In this document: piece after piece, positions 21,940 through 32,289 of the stretch
Layout: every line of letters starts with the position of its first letter
Numbering within the stretch: the stretch's first letter is position 1
From: Basidiobolus meristosporus CBS 931.73
Lineage: Eukaryota; Basidiobolomycota; Basidiobolomycetes; Basidiobolales; Basidiobolaceae
Direction: 5' to 3'
Assembly (NCBI GenBank): GCA_002104905.1
Contig: MCFE01000671.1
Span: forward strand, 1-47,645
DNA: 47,645 nt
Program-made: the position numbers and the translations under genes
Notes under the pieces: model-generated
The model's database searches: none
Told to the model about the DNA's origin: nothing
Seen by the model: the letters and a program-made list of their open reading frames with translations, nothing else

Positions 21940-22239
21940 TTATGTGGTTTTCACTTAATGATTTATTGAATGTAAAAGTAGTATTTACACTTTTACCTGG
22001 TCTTGGCATTACCAACATGTAGAATAGGTTAAGGAAGGTCCCAAGAACATGTGTGCAAGGTTTGGGGCTGTTTGGACAACTTTGAGAATCTTCATGTTCT
22101 GGGTACCTGGTATTTTGGTGAAAATATTCTAAGTAAATCCCAACAAGGAATTTGGTCAGTATTCTCTAGGATTTGAAGGTGATGATCTAAGTGACTAAGT
22201 TAGGTGGATATTTAGGTGGAAATACATATTTTTACAACA
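21940..22239 (-). repeat. Copia-B1 5' LTR, split by Harbinger-2
   Basis: 300 of 349 bp remain. The missing 49 bp lie beyond the Harbinger-2 insertion site TTA and were lost with its far end. It ends TTTACAACA next to the TTGTA duplication. Confidence 0.88.
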
Positions 22240-22244
22240 TTGTA

Positions 22245-22425
22245 TGCCAAGTCCATGTAAAAATAAAAATGCTACTTTTACATTCAATAAATCATTGTGT
22301 GATAACCACATGATCTACTTATTCACCCAAGCATTTCCAATATCTACATTATTCTTACATAAAGTTATGAGCCTCAAGCTGTTTCTCTGCAATGGCTACC
22401 ACTGCTACTGCTGGAAATTTTCTTT
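22245..22425 (+). repeat. Copia-C LTR end, primer site and gag start
   Basis: The LTR resumes with TGCCAAGTCCATG and includes TACTTTTACATTCAATAAATC. The primer site GTTATGAGCCTCAAGCTG lies at 22363-22382. Gag starts with ATG at 22392 (MATTATAG) and is lost after about 11 codons, where the minus-strand RNase H begins. Confidence 0.72.
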
Positions 22426-23060
22426 AGGACAGTAAAATAAGCAAAGTGATTCTCTATAGCTTTATGTATCAAACAAGTTCTATATCTATATGCCTATTTC
22501 TAGCATGAAGAGTTGGATTTCTACCTATTATCAGCTTCCTGTATTATATTGAAGCAAAGTGATTTGCATCTTTTGACATAAGCATAAGTCTTTTAAGGCT
22601 TTCCTATACCTTCCTGATAATCATGAAATAAGGTTGCAGGCCTCTCTAGACAAAGGCCTCAATCTGTAAAAGCTTTCTAAGCCACATTGCTTCCTTTGTT
22701 GCTTCACTGGCTGCCAAATACTGTGCCTCTGCAGCAGATAGTGCTCCAGGTGGTAGGTTTCTAGAATTTGATGAAATTGCCCCTTAACAGTAAAGAAAGG
22801 TGAATCCTGCAGTGGATCTACTGTCCTTTGAATTTTGCCCCCTTTCCGCATCAAAGTGTTCCACAAGGTCTTGTTTTGAATACTTCTAAATATACCTTAC
22901 ACAGATGTCAGCACTTCTTTGTAGGTTTCTAAAAACGCACATAACTGCTGCCATATGATCATATCCATTATTCTGAATATGCTGGCTGATAACTCCAACC
23001 TAATATGAGATATCTAAGTGTAAGCTCAAACAGAGTTCTTTTTCAATGACCTTGCCTGCA
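22426..23060 (-). pseudogene. Copia-B-type RNase H scrap
   Basis: The minus-strand match to 16620-17960 is degraded: a decayed DWGRNLKDRRST region near 22810-22840, the EAEYMAACEATKEAMWLRKLF region near 22690-22730, and the HARTKHIDIRYHF region near 22470-22510. Many indels. It is fused tail-on to the Copia-C gag start. Confidence 0.65.
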
Positions 23061-23699
23061 GACAGTAAGGTTATTGCTATCTCTGGTGCATCAATTACTT
23101 CTTTGTGCTGTAAAATTTGCAATTCCACTTGAAAATTAACCTAACTTGGTCACTTAGATCATTACTTACAGATCTTAGAGAATACTGACCAAAATTCTTG
23201 TTGGAACTCACTTGGGGTATTTTCACCAATGTATCAGGTACCCATAGCATAAATATTCTCCGAGTTCTCCAAACAGCCCCACACTTTACACATGCTCCTG
23301 GGACCTACTTAAACCTATTTTACATGATTCATATACCAGAACCATGTAAAAGTATACATACTATATTTACAACCAATAGACCTATCACATTGTACCTTGC
23401 CAGGGTGCACAGCTCAATCTGCAGTCTCTAAGAGCTATTGGGTGCAATATTGTAGCTTCTGGTAGGCAGGATTGCTTTTGGACAAGTTTGCACCATGTAG
23501 GACCATCTTGCACACTATGGCACAATCTGACGCAATGAGGTTGGCATGGATGATTGCGGCAACTTCTAATGTTTGCATCATGTGTGCAATTGGATTCCAC
23601 CATTATGGCAGGTAAAACTAGATATTTGGATATGTTTCTTTAATGTAAGTGGAAATAAACACCAATCACACTTTAAGCTACACTGATACTTACCATTTT

Positions 23700-24531
23700 A
23701 ACTTGTGTCTAAATGAGCAGTTTTGCAAGTTCTGGTGGTTTTGCTCTGAAGCACAAATGTAGACCCGCCACACATTGACGCAATGTGGGGTGCTCTTGTG
23801 AAGGGTGCTGGCATAGTTTGGACTGATGTGTGCCAGCATGCTGAAGTTGCAATGGATGGTAATCAATCCAGCAAGGCATGCTGGCACAATCTAGATACTG
23901 TGGCGTGCAGACTGCATTATTCCACTAGAAGCTCACCTTGTGTTTCCTCAAGTTACTCATTTACCCTCTGTCCAATACTTTGGAACTGTTGCCTGGATGA
24001 GTCCGGTGCTTATTGCTCTTAGAAGCCACCTAGCTCTATAAATAGATCATGTCGAACATTGGTCAATGTAGGTAAAAAACTCATTCAAAATCTGTTTGGT
24101 TCCCCAAGTTGAGGCAAAATGGACGCATCTTGCCCATAATGAGCAAATTGCATGCAATATTGCTCCTATGGGGCTTCCTCATCAAATCCCAATGCTCTCA
24201 GCTCATTCTGGATTTCAATACTTGTTTTGTTAAATATCTTCTTACATACATCTGCTGGCATCTTGATGTAGAGCTCATGCCACAGCTTTCTACTCAGGTT
24301 CTTCAGTCTCTGTCAACTTGTGGAGGTATCTAGTTTTGCTAGATTAATAAGTAGTGCCCAAAAATCTATATCAAGACTCATCATTGACACTTGGGCCATA
24401 CTAAAATCATAAAGCAAGGACTCATATGGATCCAATGTTGACTTCTCTGGTCCAGACCCAGCTTCTGAGCTGGGGGATGAGTTTTGTCTGGGATGTACTG
24501 AAGATGAGCTGAAACTTAGTATAAAGACCAT
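23700..24531 (-). pseudogene. Harbinger-3 ORF2 remnant
   Basis: It starts MVFILSFSSS at 24531, open for 72 codons, then broken. At 23881-23883 it reads CAG in the coding sense where both other copies have TAG. Other stops follow within a few codons. It is truncated before the basic tail. Confidence 0.7.
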
Positions 24532-24890
24532 AGTGACATATTTGGATACTTATACAGTAGTGTATTGGCATCAACCTGGTCTTATATGAAATATAAGTAA
24601 TAACTGATGTGATTGCTGAATATTCCTTATATTATGCATGATGCATCTTGGATTGCATTGACACAGGTCAGATTGCATCAATGGCAGATTTCCTATCTGA
24701 TTATAGACTTGTGAGTAAAGCATCAATAAAGATACCAAGTTGTTGTTTGAGGTTGATTTTTGCAAGATAATGATGGGATACATGGCAATTGATGGGGATT
24801 TGATCATAATATATGGAAAATCAGATAAATAAGGCTGATTACACCAAATTGATTCAAATCACCTCAGCCCAATCTCCTACCAATCTTGCT

Positions 24891-25770
24891 ATGACTTAAT
24901 AATCAGAATGGTCTTTTCTCATCAATCCCATCACTATTTCTGGATTTCCTTGTGACTCACTAGAGGAGATCTATACCAAGTACTGTGGACTGCCTACCTC
25001 AAGCAACTCAAGGAGATCCCTGGTTAAGCTTCTTTGCTATTACAAGAACTATTGCAACACAAGGTTTCATCCTATCATCCATGGCAACAAAAGTCCTAGA
25101 AGCTCTCATTCCCAGCTGACAGTAATGGAGAACCACATTGCAGAGGGTATGAATGACTTAGAGTAAGCTTGGAATACTAGGCTCAGAAGCTCAAATAGAC
25201 TTCCATATCTTAGAGTGTTCAGCAACAGGCTCCATATAAGGTGTATTTTGGATACCTTCCCAATCAGTATTAACAGACCTTCTAGAGGGCAGAGGTACTT
25301 TTATTCTGACAACTACAAGGCACACTGTGTGAAGTTTCAAGCACTGTCTGACATTGAGGGTAACATCTTCTGGTTTAGTGGGCCATTTGCTGGAAGTAGG
25401 CATGAAAAAGCACTTTGGGTAGAGATTAATCCAGAATTCAGTAGAGGGAGAAATGTATGGCAGACCTAGCTTACATAGGAGTGGATTGCCAGATACTAGA
25501 ATGTACTGCAGCTTGTAGGTAACCAAGGGATGGTGTGCTTGGCAGGAAGCAGAGGCTCTACAGTGAGATAATGAATCATTTCAGAGTTAGGGTAGAGCAT
25601 ACGTTTGGATAATTGAAGAGATTTAGCAAGTTGCTAGGTAAATATAGATGAAAGTCATATATAGGAGAAAGCAGCACAGCAGGTAAAGTAGTTAAGATAC
25701 TTATCAATGCACAGTATATCTGTACAAGAAGGCATCTGCAGAGAGAAATGTGTCTGGAGCATTATTGTAG
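24891..25770 (+). pseudogene. Harbinger-3 transposase remnant
   Basis: ATG at 24891 is followed at once by TAA. At 25197-25199 it reads AGA where the other copies have TGA. DDE landmarks survive: GSRHEKALW (second Asp now Glu) and VEHTFG. A frameshift occurs at 25445, and the end is deleted after LEHY. Confidence 0.78.
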
Positions 25771-25920
25771 AAAATGTAGTGCCAGATAGATCCAGCACTA
25801 TAAATAGGCTGGCACTATGTGACACTATCCAACAGAGCAAGTCTATTAAATCAATGAGGGAAAACCACATGGTCCACTTGTTATCCCATTCACTTTTAAT
25901 TTCTCAAAGACTCTTGCAAC

Positions 25921-25939
25921 AGGTTATGAGCCCCAAGCT
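25921..25939 (+). other. Copia-E primer-binding site
   Basis: GGTTATGAGCCCCAAGCTG follows the LTR directly. Its first 12 bases match the complement of the initiator tRNA-Met anticodon stem-loop exactly. It is the best-preserved primer site in the window. Confidence 0.82.
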
Positions 25940-25951
25940 GTCATTCTCAGC

Positions 25952-26376
25952 AATGGCTACTACTGTTATTACTGGAACTTTTCCCTCCACTGAAAAGCTG
26001 GATGGATTGAGTTTCCTAGTGTGGAAAGTAAAGATGAAGATGATGCTGCAAGTAAGAGGCCTTACAGATGTTCTCATAGGAGAATAATCTCCTCCTAAGA
26101 ATGTTGGGGACGAATCTTCAAAATACCACAAGAAAAAACAAAGTACTTCTACCTGCAGTTTCCTTAATGTCAAGGCAAATTGCTAATTCAATGCTCAAGA
26201 GGAATACCAGCAAAAAATGCCTGGAAGGCACTGGAAGACACATACTAGTCATGTTTGGCTGCCAAGATGGTGAATTCTAGGCAGAAATTCTTTACCACAA
26301 AGATGTTACCAGGAGAAGAAGTGAAAAGTCTAATCAACAGAATTTCCCTGCTGGTGGATGAGATGGAATCTGTGGG
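25952..26376 (+). pseudogene. Copia-E gag, 5' part
   Basis: ATG at 25952 (MATTVITGTFPSTEKLDG) starts a frame open to TAA at 26085-26087. The later part matches B4 gag (NVKDKLLIQCSR, RISLLVDEMES) with stops. It is cut by the Gypsy-2 LTR. Confidence 0.82.
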
Positions 26377-26865
26377 TGCTATGAGTAGACTCAAGGTAGG
26401 GGAATAGTGCTAGGCAAGGCAAGACCAAGAAAGAACCTAGGTATGGATCAACAAGGCAAGGCAGATTTCTACGGCAAGGCAGTTGATTCAAGACCTGTAT
26501 TTATCAGACTGAGGAGTACATAAGAGGGAGATAAGACTCTATTACTTATGGGGTTCTGGGGTGAGGCACAGTAAGTGTGTCAAGATAGAAATATATTAAG
26601 GACAGACTAGAACATCACATTGGGATATGCAAAGAGTCAGCTGATCAGGTAACTATGTCATGTAATATGTATTTATTAAATATGGTATTGATTGACATAT
26701 ATTACAAAGTGAAGCTTCTGTAGAATGATCCATTAAGTAACATTGACTTATAGCCTTCCAGAAGTTGCTAGAATATAGTAGAACATTCTATAAGGAATTG
26801 GGACTTCTTCACCAGCTTGATTCAGACAAATCATGAATGGTTAAGAATGTCACGTAATTGTGACA
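26377..26865 (-). repeat. Gypsy-2 3' LTR
   Basis: 489 bp. In the coding sense it starts TGTCACAATTACGTGACA, an 18-bp foldback, and ends CTCATAGCA. The purine tract AAAGAGGAGAATAG precedes it. Near its coding-sense end it has several GGCAAGGCA-type units (26413-26480 on the plus strand). Confidence 0.82.
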
Positions 26866-27764
26866 CTATTCTCCTCTTTGGAGGGGCCTTCCTCAAGCTT
26901 TTGGCTTTGGCTTGTTGGGGTATGGGAGGTGAGATAGTGCAACTAGAACTTGGAAGTTTGTCATGTTTGTTGCAGGTTCCCAAGTTTGGTCATTTGGGCA
27001 ATAACCAACCTAGTCTACCAGGTGGTGAAGTTATGATCTGATGTACTTCAACTGCTTGTACCCCTCATGGGCTAAGGATAGTTAATTCTGAGTGCTTCTT
27101 TGATTTCTAAAATTGCTGATGCATGTTTAACTGCTGGGGGCTCACAGGGTTGTTGGAATCTAAATATTAAATTACAGATGAAAACCATCAGTTGCATAGA
27201 ATGAGATGAGACCAGTTGCACTATGACATATATTGCTGTAGGCAAATTCCGCAAGTGTTAGCAGCTTGGTCCAGTTGTCTTGCCAATAGGTGATAGAGCA
27301 CTGGAAGCATTATTCAAGGATCTGGCTAATTATTTCAGTCTGACCATATGACTGAGGATGAGGTGTTTCCAGAATTTGATATGAACTGGGGTCCTCTATC
27401 AGATACAATATAACTTGGGATACCATGGAGCAGGAGAATACTCTTGATTACTAAGTGGCAGCTTCCTTGGTATCAATATTCTTGCAGGGAATGAAGTGAG
27501 CCATCTTTGTGTGTCTATCTGCCACTACCAGAACTGAATTAATTTGGTTGAATTCTGGGTGGTGGGTTATGAAGTCCATTGAAATTGACTATCATTAACG
27601 GTCAGGGATTGGCAAGGGATAAAGAAGTCCATATGGCTGGTGTCTGGCAGATTTTCCACAATTACATGTATCTCACAACTGGAGGTACTCCTTAAAAGGG
27701 ATATCATCTTGGGCCACCAGAAGTCTCTTGTGATTGCATTCATGGTTTTGGCAGTACCTAAATT
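26866..27764 (-). pseudogene. Gypsy-2 integrase with chromodomain remnant
   Basis: Blocks in order: [11 protein letters not shown] (first Asp) near 27560, [23 protein letters not shown] (second Asp) near 27400, HPQSYGQTE (Glu) near 27340, then the C-terminus. Near 27000-26950 GYCPNDQTWEPATNMTN matches the chromodomain core (GY..xxxTWEP..N). Many shifts and stops. Chromodomains target such elements to modified histones. Confidence 0.75.
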
Positions 27765-28505
27765 TCATACAGCCATAGAATCATGGCAAGAACTTATAAT
27801 ATCCAGCTGGGCCTCAGGGTCTGGGACAAATAGTTGGTGCTTGCAATAGATGATGTCATTGACTAGATGTAGGTGTTGGAGGTTTGGGAGCCTGGGTGGT
27901 GGGTCAGTGGGAGACTTGAGATATTTTTTGATTGTAGCAGCTGTGGAATTGGTGACTTTGCTGGTCTTTACTTTCTCAGGGGTTAAAGGAGTTATACTAC
28001 TAGAGGACTGGGTTGCCAGGAATTCAAAGTGTCTTTTGTTGAGTACAGGGTATTTCATTTGCTGATAGTCATCATCCCCTTTGTCTATGGAATACTCCAC
28101 CATTCTGGACAAGGCATCAGGTTTTCCTGGTCTCACTGGTCTATAGGTAATGGCAAAGTGAAAGCTAGACAGGAACAGGAACCATCTAGCTTGACTCTGC
28201 TTTAGTACTTTTGAGGTGGTCAAGCACTCAAGGTTCTTGTGGTTACAGAAGATCTTTATCTTTTGGGCTACACCGTCAAGGTGGTGGTTCCATTGTTCAT
28301 AGGCAACAATGATTTCAAGTAGTTCCTTGTCATAGATATTATTGTTTACTTCAGCCCAAGTAAATTTCCAAGAGTAAAATACAATAGGGTGTAGCACATT
28401 CTTGTCATCATACTGGGAAATGATGGCACCAAGGGCAAAGTCAGACGCTTTGGTATCTATGATGATAGGTTTCTCAAGGTTAGGGTGGCAAGCAGGGGGG
28501 CACAC
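27765..28505 (-). CDS. Gypsy-2 RNase H and integrase linker, open 246 codons
   Basis: DTKASDFALGAIISQ is the RNase H start with its first Asp, YDKELLEIIVAYEQWNHHL holds the Glu, and ITYRPVRPGKPDALSRM is the usual end of gypsy RNase H. The rest is linker and the start of the integrase zinc region (CHDSMA). The start Met is arbitrary, since the frame belongs to a polyprotein. One of the best-kept frames in Gypsy-2. Confidence 0.85.
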   Translation of the reverse strand: MCPPACHPNLEKPIIIDTKASDFALGAIISQYDDKNVLHPIVFYSWKFTWAEVNNNIYDKELLEIIVAYEQWNHHLDGVAQKIKIFCNHKNLECLTTSKVLKQSQARWFLFLSSFHFAITYRPVRPGKPDALSRMVEYSIDKGDDDYQQMKYPVLNKRHFEFLATQSSSSITPLTPEKVKTSKVTNSTAATIKKYLKSPTDPPPRLPNLQHLHLVNDIIYCKHQLFVPDPEAQLDIISSCHDSMAV

Positions 28506-28995
28506 AAGGAGGATATCTTGACAGAATCAACTGACACAAACTGTTGCTCATTCCAGGCAAAGGGCAGATTCTTATGAGTGAGCTTTGTCAAGGGGGTGGC
28601 AATCTCTGAGTGATTGGCAATAAATCTATGGTAGAACTTGGCAAATCCAAGAAAGGAGTGCACTTATATTACAGAACAGGGAGTCTTCCAGGACTGGATG
28701 GCTTCTACTTACTTGGGGTCCATTCTTGTTCCATTTGAGCTTATAAGATAACCCAGGGGCACAACATCTTTCTGTCCAAACTCACTTTTTTCCAGTTTAG
28801 CAAAGAGGCATGCACTTTCAAGCTTGGTCAAGACTCCCTGTACATGGAAATTATGTTTTTTTTGAGTCTTTGGGTAGGTTAGTAGTTCATCAAGGTAGAT
28901 AACCACAGATTGGTCAAGGCACTCAGCATATATGTCATTTATCTGGGCCTGAAAGACAGCCATTAGGATTAAAATATTAGTTAGTGTAGGTGGAG
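28457..28995 (-). pseudogene. Gypsy-2 reverse transcriptase, C-terminal part
   Basis: FQAQINDIYAECLDQSVVIYLDELL (about 28950-28870) is the palm with the catalytic box YLDEL: the second Asp is Glu. The thumb LGYLISSNGTRMDPK and FLGFAKFYHRFI follow. There are frame breaks near 28710 and 28660. The beginning is missing at the A2 boundary. Confidence 0.85.
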
Positions 28996-29325
28996 TGTTG
29001 AATATTGGACTATTTGATATCATTCAGCAGCTAAAAATATAGCTAACAATTCTGAACTACTCTAGGTCACTGTAGCACTGACTTACGGCACTAACTTTGC
29101 CACTTTCTTCAGATCTATGCTCCTGTGATTAGTCCCCATGAGTTGAGATCAAATTAACACTTTTACCAAACATTATGTACTGACCCTGAAGCTATCACAG
29201 AATTCTACTGAATGTTGAGAAATCCACCTTACTTGATGTTAGAGCTATATTTCTCCCACAAAGGTCTAAGTAATGAGCTTTTGTATGAATAAACAGCTAT
29301 TCAATTGGTATCACTATTTCTTGAT
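28996..29325 (+). repeat. Copia-A2 5' LTR, 3' end deleted
   Basis: It starts TGTTGAATATTGGAC and runs to CTATTTCTTGAT, then jumps into gag at the equivalent of 37968. The last ~40 bp of the LTR, the primer site and about 350 bp of gag are gone. Confidence 0.87.
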
Positions 29326-31310
29326 GAGGAAGAAGCCAGCTGATGACATGCTACAACTTATTACCGGAATGGAGACACTTGCAGAAGAACTTTACATCAT
29401 TAATGCTGTTGTAGATGATAAAGCAAAAATATTCTGTCTGCTTAGCAGCCTACCAGACAAGTATGAGTCATCAGTTCTTTTGAAAGCAGAAGACAACTTG
29501 ACTTTAGACTATGTCAGAGGAAGACTTCTCCATGAAGAGTTCAGACATAATGGTCAAACAGAGAGATTGAAGACAATGCTTTATTAAGCTCAGAAAGGCA
29601 CGCAGAAATGAAGAGTAAGTAACAAAACCAAAGAAAAGCCTGGCTGTTGTAACTACTGTAAGAAGCCAGGCCACAGGGTAAGAGAATGCAAGAAGAAAAA
29701 GCAGGCAAAAAGCAGAAACTGGTGCAAGTAGCCAAAGTGATGAATGGTATATGGACTCTGGAGCATCACTGCATATTTGTGATATTAGGGAACAGGTCAG
29801 CAAATTAAAGACTATTCCTCTAAGAAAGGTTTATCTGGGAGACAACTCTGTACTGAAAGCTACCACCAGTGGATCTATACAACTGAATATGAGCTGTATC
29901 ACAAGGGCTACAACATCTAAACTAAATAACATCATCTGTGAACATGAAATAGCTAGGAACCTACTCTTGGTCAGTAAAGCAACTGCCCAGGGACTGGAAT
30001 TTGCTTTTACTAAGCTGAGCTGCTCAATATTGAGTGAAAATGGACAAAAATTAGCTTTGGCTATTAGAGATCACAATATATACAAGTTACAATGCAAGAC
30101 CTTTGTACCTGAGTATGTTGACATTCCCAAAACCAATGAAACCAACTGGGAGACATGCCATTGGAGACATAGGACACCTTGAAGAACAGAAAATGAGCTA
30201 ATTGGTGAAAAATTAGCATGCTATGGGCCTAAATTACTCACTATCCAGTCAAATTGAGTGTCTGTAAGGAAAGCCCATATGGCAAACAAGCTAGGCAATA
30301 TTTCAGAAGCTCAGGAGGCATCAACACCACCAAGATATTGGCAACTGTATACTCAGACATATGTGGCCTCATGATAACATTATCCTTTAGAGCCAAGAGA
30401 TACTTTATGACATTTATAGATGATAAGACAGGATGTAAGTGGGTGTTCTTCCTCATGACAAAGATGAGGCTTTAGAGATGTTTAAGCTCTTTAAGAGCAT
30501 GGCAGAGACACAAACTAGGTGTGAATTGAAGGTACTACAAAGTGACAATGGAGGGGAATACTGCTCAAAGGAGTTTGCAAAATACTGCTCATCAACTGGT
30601 ACACTTCAGCAGACCACTGTTCCACATACTCTACATCAAAATAGAGTAGCTAATAGAGCATTAGTAGAGATGTGAAGATCAATGATACATGATACAGGAA
30701 TGGACTACATGTTTTGTGCTGAATCTGTTGCTATCACTGAATACATCAAGAGTATATGTCCAACAACATCACTTGTAATGCTACACCTTTTGAAGCATAT
30801 ACAGGCAGAAAACCAGGCCTCTAGCTCCTCAGGATCTTTGGCAGTGATGCTGCTATCACATCCCTGACAAAAAATGCTCAAAGATACAACTGGAGAGTAG
30901 AAAAGGGATCTTTCTTGGATACTGTAATAATACTAAAGACTACAAAGGGTATGATGGCAAAATTCAGAAGCTGATCAAGAGCAGGGATGTTGTATATGAT
31001 GAGTATTTTGATCAGAAAGCCACTCAAATCATTGGTCAGCTGCCTGGTGATGCAATCAACACTAAGAGGAAGATACCTACTTAATTCAGCCAGATACAGA
31101 AAATAACTCTACCACTTCCAGATCAGAGCAGATTGTCCCGGTTAGGAGATCTATCAGTATAAGAAATACCCCTAGATCCTGGTGGCAGATATGCAATCAT
31201 CATGAAGAAGCTTATCTGGCCATTTATGCCAAACCTCAGAATCTGGAACAGGCAATGCAAAGTACAGATGCTATTATGTGGCAACCAGCCATGCAGGAGG
31301 AGTACCAATC
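29324..31310 (+). pseudogene. Copia-A2 gag, protease, integrase
   Basis: The zinc knuckle CNYCKKPGHRVREC near 29655-29695 keeps all ligands. The protease motif MDSGASLHICDI starts at 29751. The integrase retains YSDICG and SDNGGEY (30541-30560), so both first Asp are intact, unlike A1 and A3. Gag has a stop at 29585, integrase has TGA at 30673, and further shifts occur after 30470 and 30865. Confidence 0.87.
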
Positions 31311-31676
31311 TGTTACAAGTGTTAGTATAATAGTTGCAGAGGAATAGGAAGTTTAGCTAATATTATATTAACTCAAACTTGAACTGATTTTTATTAAGGT
31401 TCCAGCAGCTCCTGATATACTTTTTACCAATCAATTGCTGACTAATTGTATCTCCTAATGTAGGCTGTGGCTGATGAATCATTTGATTGCATCATCATCA
31501 CTCAATAAGATCCTCCTTAATATATCTGTTTCTGTCTGATAAGGATCTGCCAGTTCATTTCCTGGCTAATGCTATTGATTTGATAGATTACCATGATATA
31601 CTGATAGGCTAAACATATAACTGATTTTTGTGACTAAGAACTGATCAAACTTAATCATTCAAGCAGTATCATAACA
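31311..31676 (-). repeat. Gypsy-3 outer 3' LTR
   Basis: 366 bp. In the coding sense TGTTATGATACTGC to CACTTGTAACA. It matches 35908-36274 on the opposite strand. Confidence 0.88.
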
Positions 31677-32289
31677 TTTTCCCATACTACATTTGAGAGG
31701 ATACTCCTGAATCTCTTTTCTTGTGATACCAATATGATGATGGTTCAGTATTGTTGGCAAGTCTTGCAAGCTTGAGTCTGTCTCTATGAACTAAATCTTT
31801 TGGTATATTGCCTTGTTGTCCACTAGTTGGTAAGTTGCAAATGGACATTCTCTGATGATCTTAAATGGTCCCATGCATGGTGGCTCAAGCTTTTTCCAAG
31901 TGTTGTTTTGCAGCAATACAAAGTTCCCAGCTGCCAATGCTTCTAGTGATATAGTCTTATCAAATCTCTGCTTTGTATTTTCTGCACTTTGAGATACTCT
32001 GGCCTGTGCCTTTTGAGGCCTTTGTTCCAGCTGCTGGTGTCTACTTGGCTGACTTAACTCATCTTCTAAGATGTCTGCAAGCTTTGGTTATGTGAGATCT
32101 CCTGGAATTGTTAGTTCACATCCATATACCAAGTAAAATGACAATTGTTGCATGTGTTATGTACACTAATACTGCATGCAAAAAGTGCTTGGTCTACATA
32201 CTCATCCCATTGACTGACAACTCCATTTGCATACTTGATCAGCATTTTTTCATATAATCTATTAAACCAGTTGAATACTTTATTGATTG
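31677..32289 (-). pseudogene. Gypsy-3 outer integrase C-terminus
   Basis: Coding runs from about 32285 (FNWFNRLYEKMLIKYANG) through IDQALFACSISVHNT to the end near 31690. It corresponds to 35300-35900 of the inner copy. Stops and indels are frequent. The plus-strand inner copy begins abruptly at about 32290. Confidence 0.8.

Larger units (their letters stand above)
16208..22239 (-). mobile_element. Copia-B1, Ty1/copia element inserted in the Copia-C LTR, gutted
   Basis: The 3' LTR (16208-16556) and 5' LTR remnant (21940-22239) are flanked by TTGTA at 16203-16207 and 22240-22244, so they belong to one insertion. Its own body is reduced to RNase H (16557-17020). Between lie a second B element (17021-18856) and Harbinger-2. 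A deletion running from inside Harbinger-2 into the second element best explains the loss of gag and integrase. Confidence 0.78.
23377..25845. mobile_element. Harbinger-3, old and internally deleted copy
   Basis: 2469 bp, same orientation as Harbinger-2. Ends are decayed TIRs: TAGACCTATCAC at the left and GAGCAAGTCTA at the right, next to TTAAATCA of the LTR. About 840 bp corresponding to 8035-8870 of Harbinger-1 (the ORF2 C-terminus) and about 90 bp at the transposase end are missing. CpG sites of the other copies are mostly TpG or CpA here, a sign of age. Confidence 0.8.
23106..25920 (+). repeat. Copia-E 5' LTR, split by Harbinger-3
   Basis: The LTR runs 23106-23376 (TGCTGTAAAATTTGC start) and resumes at 25846-25920 (ends TCTTGCAACA). 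Together it fits the B-type LTR length. The stretch 23061-23105 before it is short and unassigned. Confidence 0.78.
26377..28995 (-). mobile_element. Gypsy-2, Ty3/gypsy chromovirus, 5' truncated
   Basis: Minus strand: RT, RNase H, integrase, chromodomain remnant, purine tract, 3' LTR. The upstream part (LTR, gag, protease, RT fingers) is missing; Copia-A2 abuts the RT at 28996. The LTR cuts Copia-E gag. No matching duplication could be scored. Confidence 0.85.

Noticed and set aside
26410-26480. GGCAAGGCA units as a CRISPR-like or satellite array
   Set aside because: Only a few uneven units, within the Gypsy-2 LTR, with no regular spacing.
26817-27041. 74-codon plus-strand frame as a host gene
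   Set aside because: It lies antisense to the Gypsy-2 purine tract and chromodomain remnant and starts inside the LTR.
27850-28065. Hydrophobic 71-codon plus-strand frame as a membrane protein
   Set aside because: It is antisense to the well-supported Gypsy-2 RNase H frame.
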